NCBI GenBank assembly: GCA_030247855.1
Contig: JAPDRN010000050.1
Span: forward strand, 62,001 to 126,000
DNA: 64,000 bases
Reading direction: 5' to 3'
DNA from: Knufia peltigerae
Lineage: Eukaryota > Ascomycota > Eurotiomycetes > Chaetothyriales > Trichomeriaceae
A model generated the notes under the pieces. It was given only the letters and a program-made list of their open reading frames with translations. It was not told the DNA's origin and did not search any database. Numbering within the stretch: the first letter of the stretch is position 1; each line of letters opens with the position of its first letter. The position numbers and the translations under genes are program-made. Shown here one piece after another: positions 1-11,484 of this stretch.

Positions 1-1274
1 AGATGCAGATGTTGCACTGGATCCCAAGGATTCCTCCGCCTCAGAACGAGGCCTCAATGGTTGCGGATTGTCCGTTGGCGCATATGCTAAAGCCATGCTT
101 AACAAGCCCACCCCCGTCCACTTGACAGCGTGGCGTCTTATCACCAAGAAGCGGACCAGGCTTACCAGGCGACCCAGGCTTCCTTTACTCGTACTTGAGG
201 CCACCGCCTGTTGTGTTTTCTAAATACTTGATGCTGCAACCAAATCCCCTGCTCAGCCCTGTCTACTATTTCCTGCGCACGACCAGAATGAGACTTCTCC
301 TCTCTACCACATCGAACCATATCCGTTGTCGCCCGCAAAGCGCTGCACCTCTCCTGCCTGATAAGTGGACTCTGAAGCTGTGACAGGGCGATAGGGCGAT
401 GACTGTGCGGGAAGCTGAAGATGAACGAAGCGTGGCAATATGGAGAAGAGCTTGGGTTGGCTAGTGAGGCTCGTTTCTAGATGCTCATCCCAAGCGATAG
501 GCGGATGAGACGCCGATGGTGTGCCGCTTAGGTACCCATCAGCGCCCGGACACAGATGTGTTGGCAGCCCCAGGATACTAGACCGTCTCTTTCAAGCCAT
601 TGGCCACTTCCTTCAACCAATGTGCGTGGTTTGGGCAGCAACAACTGTCTACGAATCCGACGCAGCATTCCGACAGCCCTCGCGTCATGCGCTTTTTCTT
701 ACAGTTGGGCATCAAGCGGTAGCCATCCATCCTGACGCCGCATGTGACGCATCACATTGTGCTTCCCCGGCCATACAAACCTAAGGTGGGACGATTGTGG
801 GATCTTCATGCGATTGCTCGTCACAGATATGAAGCAAGGTAAGAGACTTATGTACTACTAGGGCCAACTTTCAATACCGGCAAATGGCGTACGACAACTC
901 AAAGGTTTGGATGATCAACCGCGAGGCCTAGACTGGATCTGACAAGTCTGGACGGCAAAAGATGAATTCAAAAGCCTTCATCGCCTGTGACTAGGGAACA
1001 AGACGAATATCCCGTCACTGCTTGAAAGGGATAGGAGAGATCACCGTCTCAACGTCAACATCGGGCATCCGCCCTCAGTTGGGCAGCTGCCTGTGTTACA
1101 CCGTACTTTGAAGGGATACAACGCGCGCCGGCTGTTCGTCTCAGCTCAAGCGTCGCGGACATATATCTCGTGGCATGATCGGCACACGATCCGTTGGTTG
1201 GGGACACGACATTCCACGCTGGGACACACCCTGGGAAATTGGATTGTGAACACCATGAGTGACTCGGACGGCTT
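1..1274. other. No gene recognised at the left edge
   Basis: This stretch holds only short overlapping open frames on both strands. The longest frame entering from the left edge (about 2-223 on the plus strand) stays open for some 73 codons, but it has no recognisable domain and a low-complexity Arg/Lys/Pro tail, so I do not call it a gene end. No RNA gene, long repeat or transposon end was seen. Confidence 0.4.
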
Positions 1275-2389
1275 CTACAGTCTCGCATGACTTCCAGGTC
1301 TGAGAGCTTTGACTCTGAACCCCGTCCTTGGGTAATGCAACCGCAGCTCTCGACCCTGTGTCTGGATGCTCAGCACCACCTCGTCCTCGTCGAGACCGAC
1401 GAGTCGTCCCCTGTCGTGATGCTTGGTTCCCGAGTCAGTGGGAAACACTTCTACCTCCGTCCCATGCTGAAACGCCAAAGGATCGTCGATGTCGACCCCA
1501 GGCCCTTTTTGAGCAAAGCCGGCGCTGAGGATACGTTGCACTGCAACATCACCTTTTAGGGAGGCCGGTTTCGGTCTTTGGGCCTTGGCTTCTTGAAGCT
1601 CCTTGTTGAACCTGGCCATCCAGGCAAACACCAGAGGATACTGCTTCTCAGAAATCAACTCCCGCGGCAATGCTCCTTTGAGGCCGTTGAGCCAATCAAA
1701 GGGCCAGATAGCTTACGTTCTCGCATTAGCCAAAGTATAGCCAGCTGCAGTGTACTTTTTGCTCACCTTCGATATCGGCCAGAGTTGGTCGGTCTGTTTT
1801 CAAGACCCATTGCCGTCCGTCCGCTAAGACGGTTGTCTCCAGAAATTTGAAGCCATTTCTGATGGCCGCAAGTGCTTCGGGCCTGTTCGCTGCAATTTGG
1901 TCTTTATTCCATGAGCGACCAGAAAAGTCTTCTCGGTCCTTGGTAAATTTGGGGTCATTCAAAAGTGGCATATTTGTGGGAATGAGCTGAGAGGCTCGGA
2001 CGAATATCCCCGCTTCAATCGTCCACACCTCAAGGAACTTTTCTATTGCTTTTTTTTCAGAGGTCGAAGCACGCAGTGGACTATTGGGGAAGAGCTCTTC
2101 TAGCTTGCGCAGCATGATGCGAGTATCACAGTAGATGTCGCGGCCTATAGCCATGACTGGTATTCGGCGATAGTTGACACCCAATGCTTTCAAATCTGGT
2201 CGAGGCATTGTAGGAGGTTGTTTCTGTGGGAGGAATGTATTAGAACAATATCGTCATTGCAACAGTCCCGTCACAACATACACATTCTGCATAATCTATA
2301 CCTCGAAGAGTGAGATACCACAGTACTCTCCTGGCAAAGGGTGAAAAGGAGTAATGATATAGAATGATGCCGTTGTTTGGTCCTTCCAT
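1275..2389 (-). CDS. Glutathione S-transferase-like protein, three exons
   Basis: This is a predicted 333-residue soluble protein with a GST N-terminal thioredoxin-like fold followed by a helical domain. Exons are 2389-2282, 2223-1767 and 1711-1275; the introns of 58 and 55 bases both have GT..AG ends and keep the frame. The N-terminus reads YHYSFSPFARRVLWYLTLRG, a GST/glutaredoxin-type opening, and the second exon carries PRPDLKALGVNYRRIPVMAI followed by GRDIYCDT, a stretch typical of a common fungal GST-like family. The C-terminal ~120 residues form an extra domain seen in that family. I chose the ATG at 2389 because it sits directly before the first beta strand; an in-frame upstream CTG-type extension is unlikely. 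A substrate cannot be named. A detoxification role is inferred from the family only. Confidence 0.8.
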
Positions 2390-3272
2390 TTGCTTGTGCT
2401 TTTTTTGATGCAGTTGGGTTGACAGTATCAAGGTCGTCCGAGTAGGAGAGGTTGGGAGACCGTGTTTGAGGATCGAGGATTGTTTGTGATAGTTGGATGA
2501 TTCCAAAAGTGATGAGTTTCTTTTTTTCTACCTAGTATATCCTCTGTAGTTTATTTGAAACAACAATAAACTCTCATCAATGAATGACACGGTTGTCGGT
2601 TACAACCTCTATCTGGTTGATCGTGGTTTGTACCTCGGCATATCTTTCCCAGTTGTATGTTGGTGTGGACGGAGATGTTTTCCGTCGTTCCGTGAACTCA
2701 GCCTTGTACGAACGAATAAATAGTTCAGCCTCGCGACGGATGAAGGCATCATCTTGTTTCTACTCGGTACAGTTCACTTCCCAGTGAAATCAAACTACGG
2801 GAGTGCCTTTCGTACATATACCCTTTTGATCGTGATGTTTCCACGTTACCAAGTACACTCGTATAGTATATGACACAATCTCCTTTCCTTTGTGTTCTTT
2901 CTTTCTTTAACCTTCGGATCATCTCACCGGCATTTTTGCCACACAACCCATGAAACCCATCAACTCCATGTATTTCGTGACATCATGTTCTCCGCCGTAT
3001 GACGATAATTCAGGTACAAACTTCCAGGCTCTTCGTAGAGATTACAATGATTTCATGAGAGCAGACCTCTCCCTCATGTGAGGTAGCAAGTATGTCGTCA
3101 GGGGATCAGATAAGAGTATTAATAGTAGAAGTAATATCTATCGAGACGTTCTAATCAACGTAGTCTCTTCCACATTCTACCTACCTCGTTTGATTACTTT
3201 GATATCGTATTCCCCTGTACCATCTCAATACACTACCGCCACACAGGTACAATAAAAAGAGTGTCATCGAAA
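2390..3272. other. Intergenic, divergent promoters
   Basis: This spacer separates the start of the minus-strand GST-like gene from the start of the plus-strand small gene. It contains pyrimidine-rich runs but no gene, RNA or repeat that I can support. Confidence 0.5.
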
Positions 3273-3857
3273 ATGGCGGAATCGGGACGATCAAGCGGCG
3301 GTGACCTATTCGACATGGCCAAAGATGGCACTCGAGTACCCAACGATTCTGCCGAGCCGAGAATCATTCCATCCAAACCTCGTCCGGATCAAGTGGCATC
3401 ATCTACCGATCCAAATAATCTGGGGGAAAGGTCATTACATGAAGCTGCTGATAATTCAGGAGATATTCCTAGAGTGAGTTTCGACTCCTTTTACACCTTC
3501 TTGTGATCCATCGATCCGTCAATGCGCATACACGTACTCCTCGTATTGTTTTTTTTAAACTGTTGACTGACGAAAAACTTGATTGTTTAGACAACAAAAG
3601 ATACGACGGTCAATGATGTCTTGACCGGTACTGGAGACTCTCTACCTAGTACGGTCGATTCCAAAAGGTTACACTCCGTCCCTGGCGGTGTAACCACGGA
3701 CCCATTCGCAAAGGGATCAACCAGGATGACCGAACACAAAAAGCAAACCAGCGAGTTTGAGACGGGGGCTTCCGATGGACCACAGACGGATAAGGCTCCT
3801 GGGCAAGAGGAGCTGAGTGATGAACAAGCTATGGATAATTTGGAGCGAAAGGGTTGA
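3273..3857 (+). CDS. Small disordered hypothetical protein, two exons
   Basis: A predicted 155-residue hydrophilic protein encoded by exons 3273-3473 and 3591-3857. The 117-base intron has a GTGAGT donor and a TTTAG acceptor in phase 0. The sequence is rich in Ser, Asp, Glu, Gly and Pro, lacks hydrophobic segments and has no motif I recognise. The ATG at 3273 is the first in frame after an upstream stop. It ends in a charged tail (SDEQAMDNLERKG). The clean splice sites and sustained composition support a real gene, but no function is proposed. Confidence 0.6.
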
Positions 3858-4296
3858 TGGTGTTTATGAGAGTGGAAATGCAAAAAGGATGAGAACGAAG
3901 GGGACAAGAAAAATAGAATGGTGGTGAGGGTTGGATGTCGTGTTATGTACAGTATGAAATGGTTTGGTCGAGTTACTGTCAACCCTCGTTGACCAAAAAT
4001 GATTGGGCGTCCGTCGAGAGTGCGTCATGCAAGGCTGCCTTCCTTTTCGTTTCTTCTCCGGCGCCCTTTCACTTCTGCATACTACAATTTCCAGCAAACA
4101 AGGCACACGTTTTGCTGTTTCTGTTTCCGTTTCACTCGACGATAAATCTCTTCCGTAGTACAAACACTCACAACTCGACCACAGTTATTCGCGGACGAGT
4201 TAAGATTTACCACATCCGCTGTACCTGGTGTAATTACCTGAGAGCCCACCCAAGACAGAAAACCATCGTCACACCTCGACTCGCGACTTTGCAGTC
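3858..4296. other. Intergenic
   Basis: This is presumed to be the 3' end of the small gene and the promoter/leader of the deubiquitinase gene. Nothing further was recognised. Confidence 0.5.
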
Positions 4297-5121
4297 ATGG
4301 CTCAAAAGACATACATCCCACTTGGTAATTGAATGATTTTCTCATGAATGAACACATTAATCATTATTTACTGCGTGCTCCATACGAACATACAGACTAA
4401 CTACTCCCGTACAACCCCAGAAAATAACCCCGAGGTCATGACAAAACTGGCACATACTCTAGGCCTCTCTTCGACCCTCGGGTTTCAAGACGCCTACAGT
4501 CTTACAGACCCCGACCTCCTCGCCCTCCTGCCCCGTCCGGCCAGCGCGTTGTTGTTCATCTACCCTTGCACCAACCACTCGGAAACGTACCTTGCCAAAA
4601 TCCACGAGGCAGAGCCGGGCTATCAAGGCTCCGGTCCCGACGAACCCGTCATGTTCTATCATCAGACTATCCACCATGCCTGTGGCTTGATAGGTCTGTT
4701 GCACTGCATCACAAATGGTTCCGCCGCCGACCTCATCCAACCCGGAAGTGACCTCGCCAAATTCGTCCAGGGTGCATTGCCTCTTCGACCTACCGAGAGG
4801 GCTCAGTTCGTGCACGACTCAGACTTTCTCGAAAAGGCTCATGCTGTGGCGGCGCAAGAGGGTGATTCGACTGCTCCTCCCTTGGGTGAGGACCCAGGAC
4901 ACGCCTTCATAGCCTTTGTCCAAGCCAAAGGTCGACTGTGGGAGTTGGAAGGCCGGAGAAAAGGCCCCGTCGATCTGGGTCCGCTGGGTGACGATGAAGA
5001 TGTGTTGAGTACCAAAGCCTTGAACATGGGTCCACTTCCGTTCATCAAACGCGAAGAGGACGCTGGAAGCGGTACCCTGAATTTCAGCTGCATTGTACTT
5101 GGACCGAGTATGGATGCATGA
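4297..5121 (+). CDS. UCH-family ubiquitin C-terminal hydrolase, two exons
   Basis: A predicted 242-residue cysteine protease of peptidase family C12 (UCH-L1/L3 type), which removes small adducts from the ubiquitin C-terminus in cytosol and nucleus. Exon 1 is only 28 bases (4297-4324, MAQKTYIPL plus one base) and exon 2 is 4421-5121. The 96-base intron has a GTAATT donor and a CCCCAG acceptor. The join gives IPLENNPEVMTKLAHTLG, the usual UCH start. The catalytic Cys is C97 in HHACGLIGL and the catalytic His is H170 in GHAFIAF. The third triad position, Asp in animal UCHs (LYELDGR), is Glu186 here (LWELEGRR). Length is normal for the family. The gene is tail to tail with the next gene, with 71 bases between the stop codons. 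Confidence 0.9.
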
Positions 5122-5192
5122 TTTGGCTGGCTGGCCCAAACCACCACCATCACCAAGCTTTTTTTGTCTTTGATCGACATAAACAAAAATTT

Positions 5193-6210
5193 TCACGGTG
5201 CAAGCAAGTACTCGGGGGATTTGAGATCCACCCAACCCAGATTTGGCTCACTTTGTTTCCAACCAAGACGTTCTTGGACGAGTTTCGAGTACGTTTTGAC
5301 CTCTTCGATGGGGTAAGACAGGAATGAAATCTCCTCTTGTCGATGCACCCCACTGCAAGAGAACATGGCATGTACCGTCCTGCTCTCCCGTCCGCCTTCC
5401 TTGGTCGTTCCCAGTGGCTTTTCGTACGCGCCGCCGCCGTGATAGAGAGAGCCCAGCATGATGAATGCCTCTCCCATGTTCATCTCGGCGTTGACCACGC
5501 CCTGGGTGCCGTCGCGACCAAAGTCGGGCATCTCATCGTCCCACAGGTGACTACCGGGGACCACTCTCGTGGCACCGTTTGCTTTGGAAGTGTTGCATGC
5601 GGGAACAAACAGGCCAAGGAGCATGTCACGCCCCTTGTGGTACGACTCTGCTTTGCTGTGACGTGCGTGGTGGTTCTTGTCATCACGATGGAGTCCCTGC
5701 GCCGGCGTACCCGGTGGGATGTCAAAGGTGATGGAGATGGAAAGCAGCGGGTGACTGGTGGTCGTCAAAGGTTTTTCACCGTACCAATGTGTCGTTTCCA
5801 GTGCCAGAAAATGCTCGCACAAGTCCTGGTATATGGGGTCGGCGAAGAACTTCTCACGTACGGTCGGGCTTCTGCCAATGAGCCGAGTCACTGTCCTAGT
5901 CTTGCCCTGTAGGGCTGGAAAGAAACGTCAGAAATGGAAGAAATGCCAAGTGGATAAGTAACCTACCGCCAACCACGGCTCCTTCATCCTCATGCTCTAG
6001 CCAGGGCCTGATCTCTTCGTCCACTTGTCTCAACGTTGACTCGTCGGTAAAGTCGCTGATGATCACACAGCCATCCTTTTCCAAGGCTTCGATGAAGAGT
6101 GATAACGGGGCCGAGCGTTTAAGTCGCTGGATTTGTGGTGACGCTTGACGTTCGGGGGATTTGTTCGAGTCAAATGCCACCCGTCTTGCTTGCTGCAACA
6201 AGTACGCCAT
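5193..6210 (-). CDS. Phytanoyl-CoA dioxygenase (PhyH)-like protein, two exons
   Basis: A predicted 321-residue Fe(II)/2-oxoglutarate-dependent oxygenase of the PhyH family. Exons are 6210-5967 and 5914-5193, with a 52-base intron (GTAGGT donor, TTTCCAG acceptor). The join gives VVGALQGKTRTVTRLIGR, as expected for this fungal subgroup. The likely iron ligands are the HxD pair H157/D159 in GLHRDD and the distal H240 in SLYHGGGAY, and a PGSHLWD segment lies between them. The start ATG at 6210 is the first in frame. Fungal relatives act on secondary metabolites or unknown small molecules, so the substrate is unknown. Confidence 0.85.
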
Positions 6211-7359
6211 CAGTGATTTTGTAGCTACTTTTGAGGATGAAATAGCAAGCAAAAAATAATGTCGACGTCGAAAAGCGAGATCGGCCTTGTTATGTACTGT
6301 ACGGTACAGTAATAACGAACCAAAGATCCCTCAAAAAGATTGGCCTAATGGATTTTCCGGTGTGCAAACTTACCGCAGTAAATTCACCCATTATGCAAAA
6401 GGTCCTCGCGAGAATGCTCGTGCAAAAGTCCTGGCACCAGAAACTGCTGATCTAAACCCACTGTGTAGCAATCAACTGTGCCGTGGTAGCATATCAGCAT
6501 AGAAGGGTTCGCGAGGGGATGACGACGACTTTATCCCCCATCCTGGTATGGCTCCCCTAGGCGGCGTCTTCCGTAGGACTTGGCGTGTAAGGGCGAGTCG
6601 TATCGGCGGCGGTGGCTCTCGCCGGTAGCTCCGATCGATCCAATGCTTCGGCACAGAGCAGAAGTAGTACTGTATGTACGTCGTTCTTGGCAGTCTCTGG
6701 GCATAGTCATTGATCGGATAGGACGGATCAACCTGTTGTTGATCCTGGATTGACACCAGTAGGTCCAAGGTGGTTTGATAAAATTATTTTACTCACACGA
6801 GTACGAGTGCTCTGTGGTACGTTTGATAGTACGAGTACTGGACAAGTTGTTGCCAATTTCTTACCGGCGGAGATGCTGTACCGGGCCCTGAGAGACCCGG
6901 ATGGCGGTGAAATCCGAACCTTGACCACAACAAAGGTGTAAAGCAGGTCCGCACACGAGGATATGTAATGATGGGCCTTCCATAATTTTTGGTATCAGGG
7001 TTGATAAGGTCGCGCGCCTCCGGGAAGCCCTCAGCGAACTAGGCACGGAGCTACCTGCCGTTTGGAAGTGATGATGGCTTTGTTTGTTTACTTGATACTC
7101 CGTACAACAACTACCACTTGACTGTACTAGGCGACAGGTAGAATGGCTGGTCTCTCGGTGGTAACGATATTGTGTTGATGTTCCTCGAAAGCTGTGGTGG
7201 TGCGACTCGGACGACACCATTTTGGACACATCAGGCCTTGATCTGGTCACTAGGGACTTGAGAGCATGTGATTTGTATGACTTGTCGCGCTTGGGAGACC
7301 ACTGCGCTACAGGGTCGGGACAAGCATTTCGTCCATGGTTTTCAAAAGGTCGGCATTGA
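6211..7359. other. Intergenic with an imperfect palindrome
   Basis: This spacer lies between the PhyH-like gene start and the ALG1 stop. It contains several TACGAGTAC/GTACGG-type words and an imperfect inverted repeat at 6289-6316, about 80 bases upstream of the PhyH-like start codon. No gene was recognised. Confidence 0.45.
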
Positions 7360-8815
7360 TCACTGTACAACGCCGAAGAGTTTGCCGGCCACAGGATCCC
7401 ACTCGGAAGACCACCTCTGTTTGCTTTCGGCCCTGGCGCCATCTCGCAACCGCATGAGGTGCTTGGACTCGGGGTCGAATAGCTCCCGCAGTATATCGGC
7501 CAGCCCTTCAGCACTGTTAAACCCCTTTCCGTTGACATTTTCGGTGACGAGCTCTGGCCATGCCGCATATTTGCTCCATCCCGCCACCGGAAGCGCAGCC
7601 CCAAACATGTCGACCACTTTCATCGGTAGGTCGACACCGCTGCTGCTGGTGTGGAGAGATACACCAAGATCAGCGGAACCCAGCAAGAGGGCATAATCCT
7701 CAAAAGAGAGCCAATCCGTGTAGATATTGACCATTTCCAACGCATCTCCCGCGTCCAATTTCTTGATCTTGTCAAGGTAATGCTGTTTGAGAGGGCCTTT
7801 GCCAGTGATGACGACCGCAAGCTCGGGTAGCTGAGGGTGGGAAGAGGTGGCACTGGCAGTGTAACTGCACAGTGCGTCGAGGAGCAGGTCAAAGTCCTCA
7901 TCGGCTGTCCAAGACGTGGAAGAAACAACAAGTCTCATTTTTCTGTCGATGATGGAGTTGAAATGTTCTGCCAGAGGCGGATACTTCTGTAGGAAAGCTA
8001 TTCGTTCCGAGTCTGTCAACGGCTGATATAGTTCTGCTGGTCGGTCGTGCAGGGTAAGTACAGGCGTCCTAATGGCCATGCCGGATCGCAAGACTTTAGC
8101 CATAGCGTTTGTGACGGTGAAGTTGGCGCTCGCAGCTCGTCCGAGGACTTTCTCATAGACTTTGGATATTTTGACCATGGGATGATCCGCTCCGAGCTTG
8201 AGGGCGAGAATCGAATAGCCAAAGTTGTGCCAATCTACAACCAGTCTGGTCCCTCGGAACATGCACACAACAGCCACAACAAGCAGAGTTGGGATAGACG
8301 GTGGATTCTAGATTTTGTTGAGTAAACGCTTTGATGGGGAAGCTGTCCGCAAGGTGTAACTTACTTGGACCAGCATCCATTTCGACGGAGGTATTGAATA
8401 GCCCAGGGTTTGCCAGAGATACCATGCTTGCAAAAGTACTTTGACGGGACCGAATGCCAGAAAAAGATACTTTTTGTTTGTCTGTAGCAGTCGTGGAGCA
8501 GAAGGAAGCGGTACAATGGTCACATTTGAATGTGTAACAAGCTCAGGCAGAGGTTCTGTGTCTACAAATCGCTCATCAGTATTTTCCTTCGCACACTTGC
8601 CTTCACAAAATACCTCGATATCCCACCAGATGCACATGTCCACCATGATCAGCAATACTGAGGGCATGATACTGCATCCGCGGACTTCGGCCTAGATCCC
8701 CCAAGACTACGACCTGGACTGAGCATTGTTTATCGGTTGGATTTCGTTGTGATGGCGCAAGTACTAACAACACTGTGATCAAGGTGGAAATGACTACCAA
8801 TAAAGTCAAGATCAT
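7360..8815 (-). CDS. ALG1: ALG1 beta-1,4-mannosyltransferase, three exons
   Basis: A predicted 448-residue chitobiosyldiphosphodolichol beta-mannosyltransferase (GT33). It adds the first mannose to GlcNAc2-PP-dolichol on the cytosolic face of the ER during N-glycan precursor synthesis. Exons are 8815-8614, 8561-8365 and 8307-7360, with introns of 52 and 57 bases. The N-terminal hydrophobic anchor (MILTLLVVISTLITVLLVLA) is followed by VVLGDLGRSPRMQYHALSIA and HVHLVGYRD. Later come NPPSIPTLLVV, VVDWHNFGYSIL and the C-terminal GVSLHTSSSGVDLPMKVVDM loop, all hallmarks of ALG1. The intron positions were chosen because they alone restore these conserved stretches. It is essential in other fungi (family knowledge) and divergent from the zinc transporter. 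Confidence 0.95.
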
Positions 8816-9570
8816 TATGAGCGGAGGTGCATATCCGGGGAGATTGCGCTACAGTGATGTCGTGTATGTTAGGAAGATATAGCGTCCTCAAAGAAGGACA
8901 CACACAAACCACGACAATACTATCCGAACACCAGCTCGTCACCGTACAATAATGCACAAAATACAGAGGACACGTTTGATGGCACTTTTTGGCTAAAGTG
9001 ACGTGGGAGTCGCCGGATGCGGTTAGACTCAGATCCTCGAGAAAAAAGGGGCCTTCACGGGCCACAACGAGGCCACATGCACCTCCTGCGGACACATGTA
9101 TATTGTATTTTACCTACGGTATACGAGCTGTACAAGCTAGTGAGGCCTCCCTACACATCTTTCTAGTACTGCCAGGTACCCGTATTATCCAGCTCCTTGG
9201 GCTCTTCTTTTATTTCCCTGCCAGAAGAACAAGCGACAACCTTGTTAGCAGGGCTCCATCTCCTCTTCGCTCTCAACATCGTGCTAGCGAGGCCCAGGGG
9301 TTCCTCACCACCAGATGAGATGCCTGTCGTTCTCGCTACCTGCTAATCTTCCCCAGACGTACTCACTTGCGACTACGTTCCCCCGCCTGCGCCTCAATCA
9401 ACCTATTCAATCAGCCATAAGATCGACCTGCAACGATTTCGAACGCATTCAGTAGCACAGACCCATAGCTTCCGCAGTGTCAGGCTTGACCTCAAGGGTG
9501 CTATTTCGGAGCCTCGAAGATTTTTCTCGTCCGACGCGCTTCTCCTACCAACGAACAACGATATAGCTGA
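8816..9570. other. Divergent promoter region, ALG1 / zinc transporter
   Basis: A spacer of about 755 bases between two divergently transcribed genes. It presumably holds both promoters and a long leader for the zinc transporter. No gene or repeat was recognised. Confidence 0.5.
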
Positions 9571-9627
9571 ATGTCGGTTCAAACGCCAAAGTGTCTCTTC
9601 CTTCGCGACCGACTGAAGAGAAGATGA
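9571..9627 (+). promoter_or_regulatory. Upstream ORF overlapping the zinc transporter start
   Basis: An 18-codon upstream frame (ATG at 9571, MSVQTPKCLFLRDRLKRR, TGA at 9625-9627) overlaps the main start codon in an ATGA arrangement, with the main ATG at 9624. If transcription starts upstream of 9571, ribosomes would terminate on top of the main initiation codon. This is inference from sequence; the transcript start is unknown. Confidence 0.5.
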
Positions 9628-11216
9628 GCGCGACCTTTACACTACCCGTGGCGGCTACAGACAATTGCAAGCATGCGCACTCGCAGTCTTCATCTCCATC
9701 CCACTCTCATTCTCATTCACGATCTCATCAACGAAACCGAGCTGGGAGTCGCCTAGCTGTGCCCTACTCACTGCCGCGCATACCCTCCGAATCCGCTGTT
9801 CACCAAAGCGACATGAACCGTCCCCCGCCTGTGGACACACATTTCCACGACCATGTCAGCCCGACGCCGAGTCTCGACTTGTCGGGATCATATTTTGTAC
9901 CAAAGAGAAGGGATACAGAACAGATTGCATATGCCTCCCCCAGAGGAACGCAGAGGCCTGCTTTCCACCGCAATTTCTCCAAGCCTACGCAGCTGTTGTT
10001 GAATTCGACGGAAAACTACTCTCTTCTTCATGGCATTCTTGCCGACGATGAGTCAAGGCGGATATTCTACTTTATGATATTGAACCTCTGCTTTATGGTG
10101 GTGCAGTCAACGTATGGAATTCTGACGGGCTCTTTGGGATTGATCAGCGACAGCATACACATGTTTTTCGACTGTGTGGCGCTCCTCGTCGGCGTCTGTG
10201 CAGCTGTCATGAGTAAATGGCCCCCGAGTCTCAAGTTCCCCTACGGGTACGGCAAAGTCGATACCCTTGCTGGCTTGGGCAACGGAATTTTCCTGATGCT
10301 GATCAGTGTCGAGATCGTTTATGAAGCGATGGAACGATTATTTAGCGGTGCAGATGTCAGTCGGACTATGGAGCTACTGATCGTCAGCACTATAGGACTT
10401 TTCGTCAACCTCGTAGGCATATTTGCCTTTCATGGACTCCACGATCACGGTCACGGACACAGCCATGGAGAGCACGACCATTCTCATAGCCACCATGGTC
10501 ATGACCACGATCATGACCATGATCACAAACACCACACTTCCCACAGTCACAGTGACTCGGACACTCCGTTGATGGCATCGGCGTCGCCGATGAAGGGTAA
10601 TAAAGCCGCAACCGGACACCATCACCACGGAAGCGAGAATATGCAAGGCATATATCTTCACATCATGGCCGACGCTCTTGGCTCTGTTGCTGTCGTCGGA
10701 TCTACATTGCTTGTGCGATGGACTGGATGGAGTGGCTGGGATCCTCTCGCCTCATGCATCATTGCGATTCTAATCTTTGCCTCGACCATTCCGTTAGTCA
10801 CGTCGACCACCAAAATCCTCCTTTTATCTCTAAACTCTGACATCGAATACAACCTTCGCGGTATCCTCAGCGGTGTGGCCGAAATTCGAGGCGTGGTGGG
10901 CTACAACGTACCCAAATTCTGGCTGGAAGACACCAAAAAGGAGTCCGGCGGCCACCACCATGGACATTCTCATGGCCACGATCACCATCATTCTCACGGC
11001 CACTCTCACAAAGACAGTGATGGCAAGTGCAGCGACGGCGAGGACGACCCGACAGTCTTGGGAGTGATCCATGTGACCGCTTCACAGAATGCGGATCTCG
11101 AGGATGTGAGGGAACGGGTGAATATGTATCTCCGTACCCGCAAAATGGACGTGGTGGTGCAGATGGAAAGAGAGGGCGAGAATAAATGTTGGTGTGGCAC
11201 TGGGCAGAAATCTTGA
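9624..11216 (+). CDS. msc2: CDF zinc transporter, Msc2/ZnT7-like
   Basis: A predicted 530-residue, intronless cation diffusion facilitator that would move Zn2+ into the early secretory pathway. After a disordered His/Ser-rich N-terminus (to about residue 130), the conserved membrane domain begins with FMILNLCFMVVQSTYGILTG. The metal-site pairs are H179/D183 in DSIHMFFD and H346/D350 in LHIMADALGS, the HD-HD pattern of the Zn-selective ZnT5/7/Msc2 branch. A long His-rich loop (about 275-340) lies between helices 4 and 5, and a second His-rich insert is in the C-terminal cytosolic domain (about 445-470). S. cerevisiae Msc2 is longer because of extra N-terminal helices; this protein resembles the short form. 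An overlapping upstream ORF may tune translation. Confidence 0.88.
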   Translation: MSATFTLPVAATDNCKHAHSQSSSPSHSHSHSRSHQRNRAGSRLAVPYSLPRIPSESAVHQSDMNRPPPVDTHFHDHVSPTPSLDLSGSYFVPKRRDTEQIAYASPRGTQRPAFHRNFSKPTQLLLNSTENYSLLHGILADDESRRIFYFMILNLCFMVVQSTYGILTGSLGLISDSIHMFFDCVALLVGVCAAVMSKWPPSLKFPYGYGKVDTLAGLGNGIFLMLISVEIVYEAMERLFSGADVSRTMELLIVSTIGLFVNLVGIFAFHGLHDHGHGHSHGEHDHSHSHHGHDHDHDHDHKHHTSHSHSDSDTPLMASASPMKGNKAATGHHHHGSENMQGIYLHIMADALGSVAVVGSTLLVRWTGWSGWDPLASCIIAILIFASTIPLVTSTTKILLLSLNSDIEYNLRGILSGVAEIRGVVGYNVPKFWLEDTKKESGGHHHGHSHGHDHHHSHGHSHKDSDGKCSDGEDDPTVLGVIHVTASQNADLEDVRERVNMYLRTRKMDVVVQMEREGENKCWCGTGQKS

Positions 11217-11484
11217 GCCTCAATTATCTCTTGGGCCTGTACTGTGCCAGGACCCATGTAGTCGTAGGTAGTCTACATGCCAATTCACACAAACTAGACA
11301 ATATTCCAAACATGTAACCATCGAGACTTGTTTTGTTTTGTTTTTGCCTCACACATTCCTTCTGCAAGGTCCTTTACGTTTTGCTTTGCTTACACGACAA
11401 GGAAAACCTCCCATTGTGATTTTTCTTGGAATTATTAAGTATTGTGTTCACGTCTATGCTGATGATGTGTGTCTCTGACCCTAA

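Noticed and set aside
2..223. Open frame entering from the left edge
   Set aside because: No recognisable motif, low-complexity basic tail; too short to claim a gene end.
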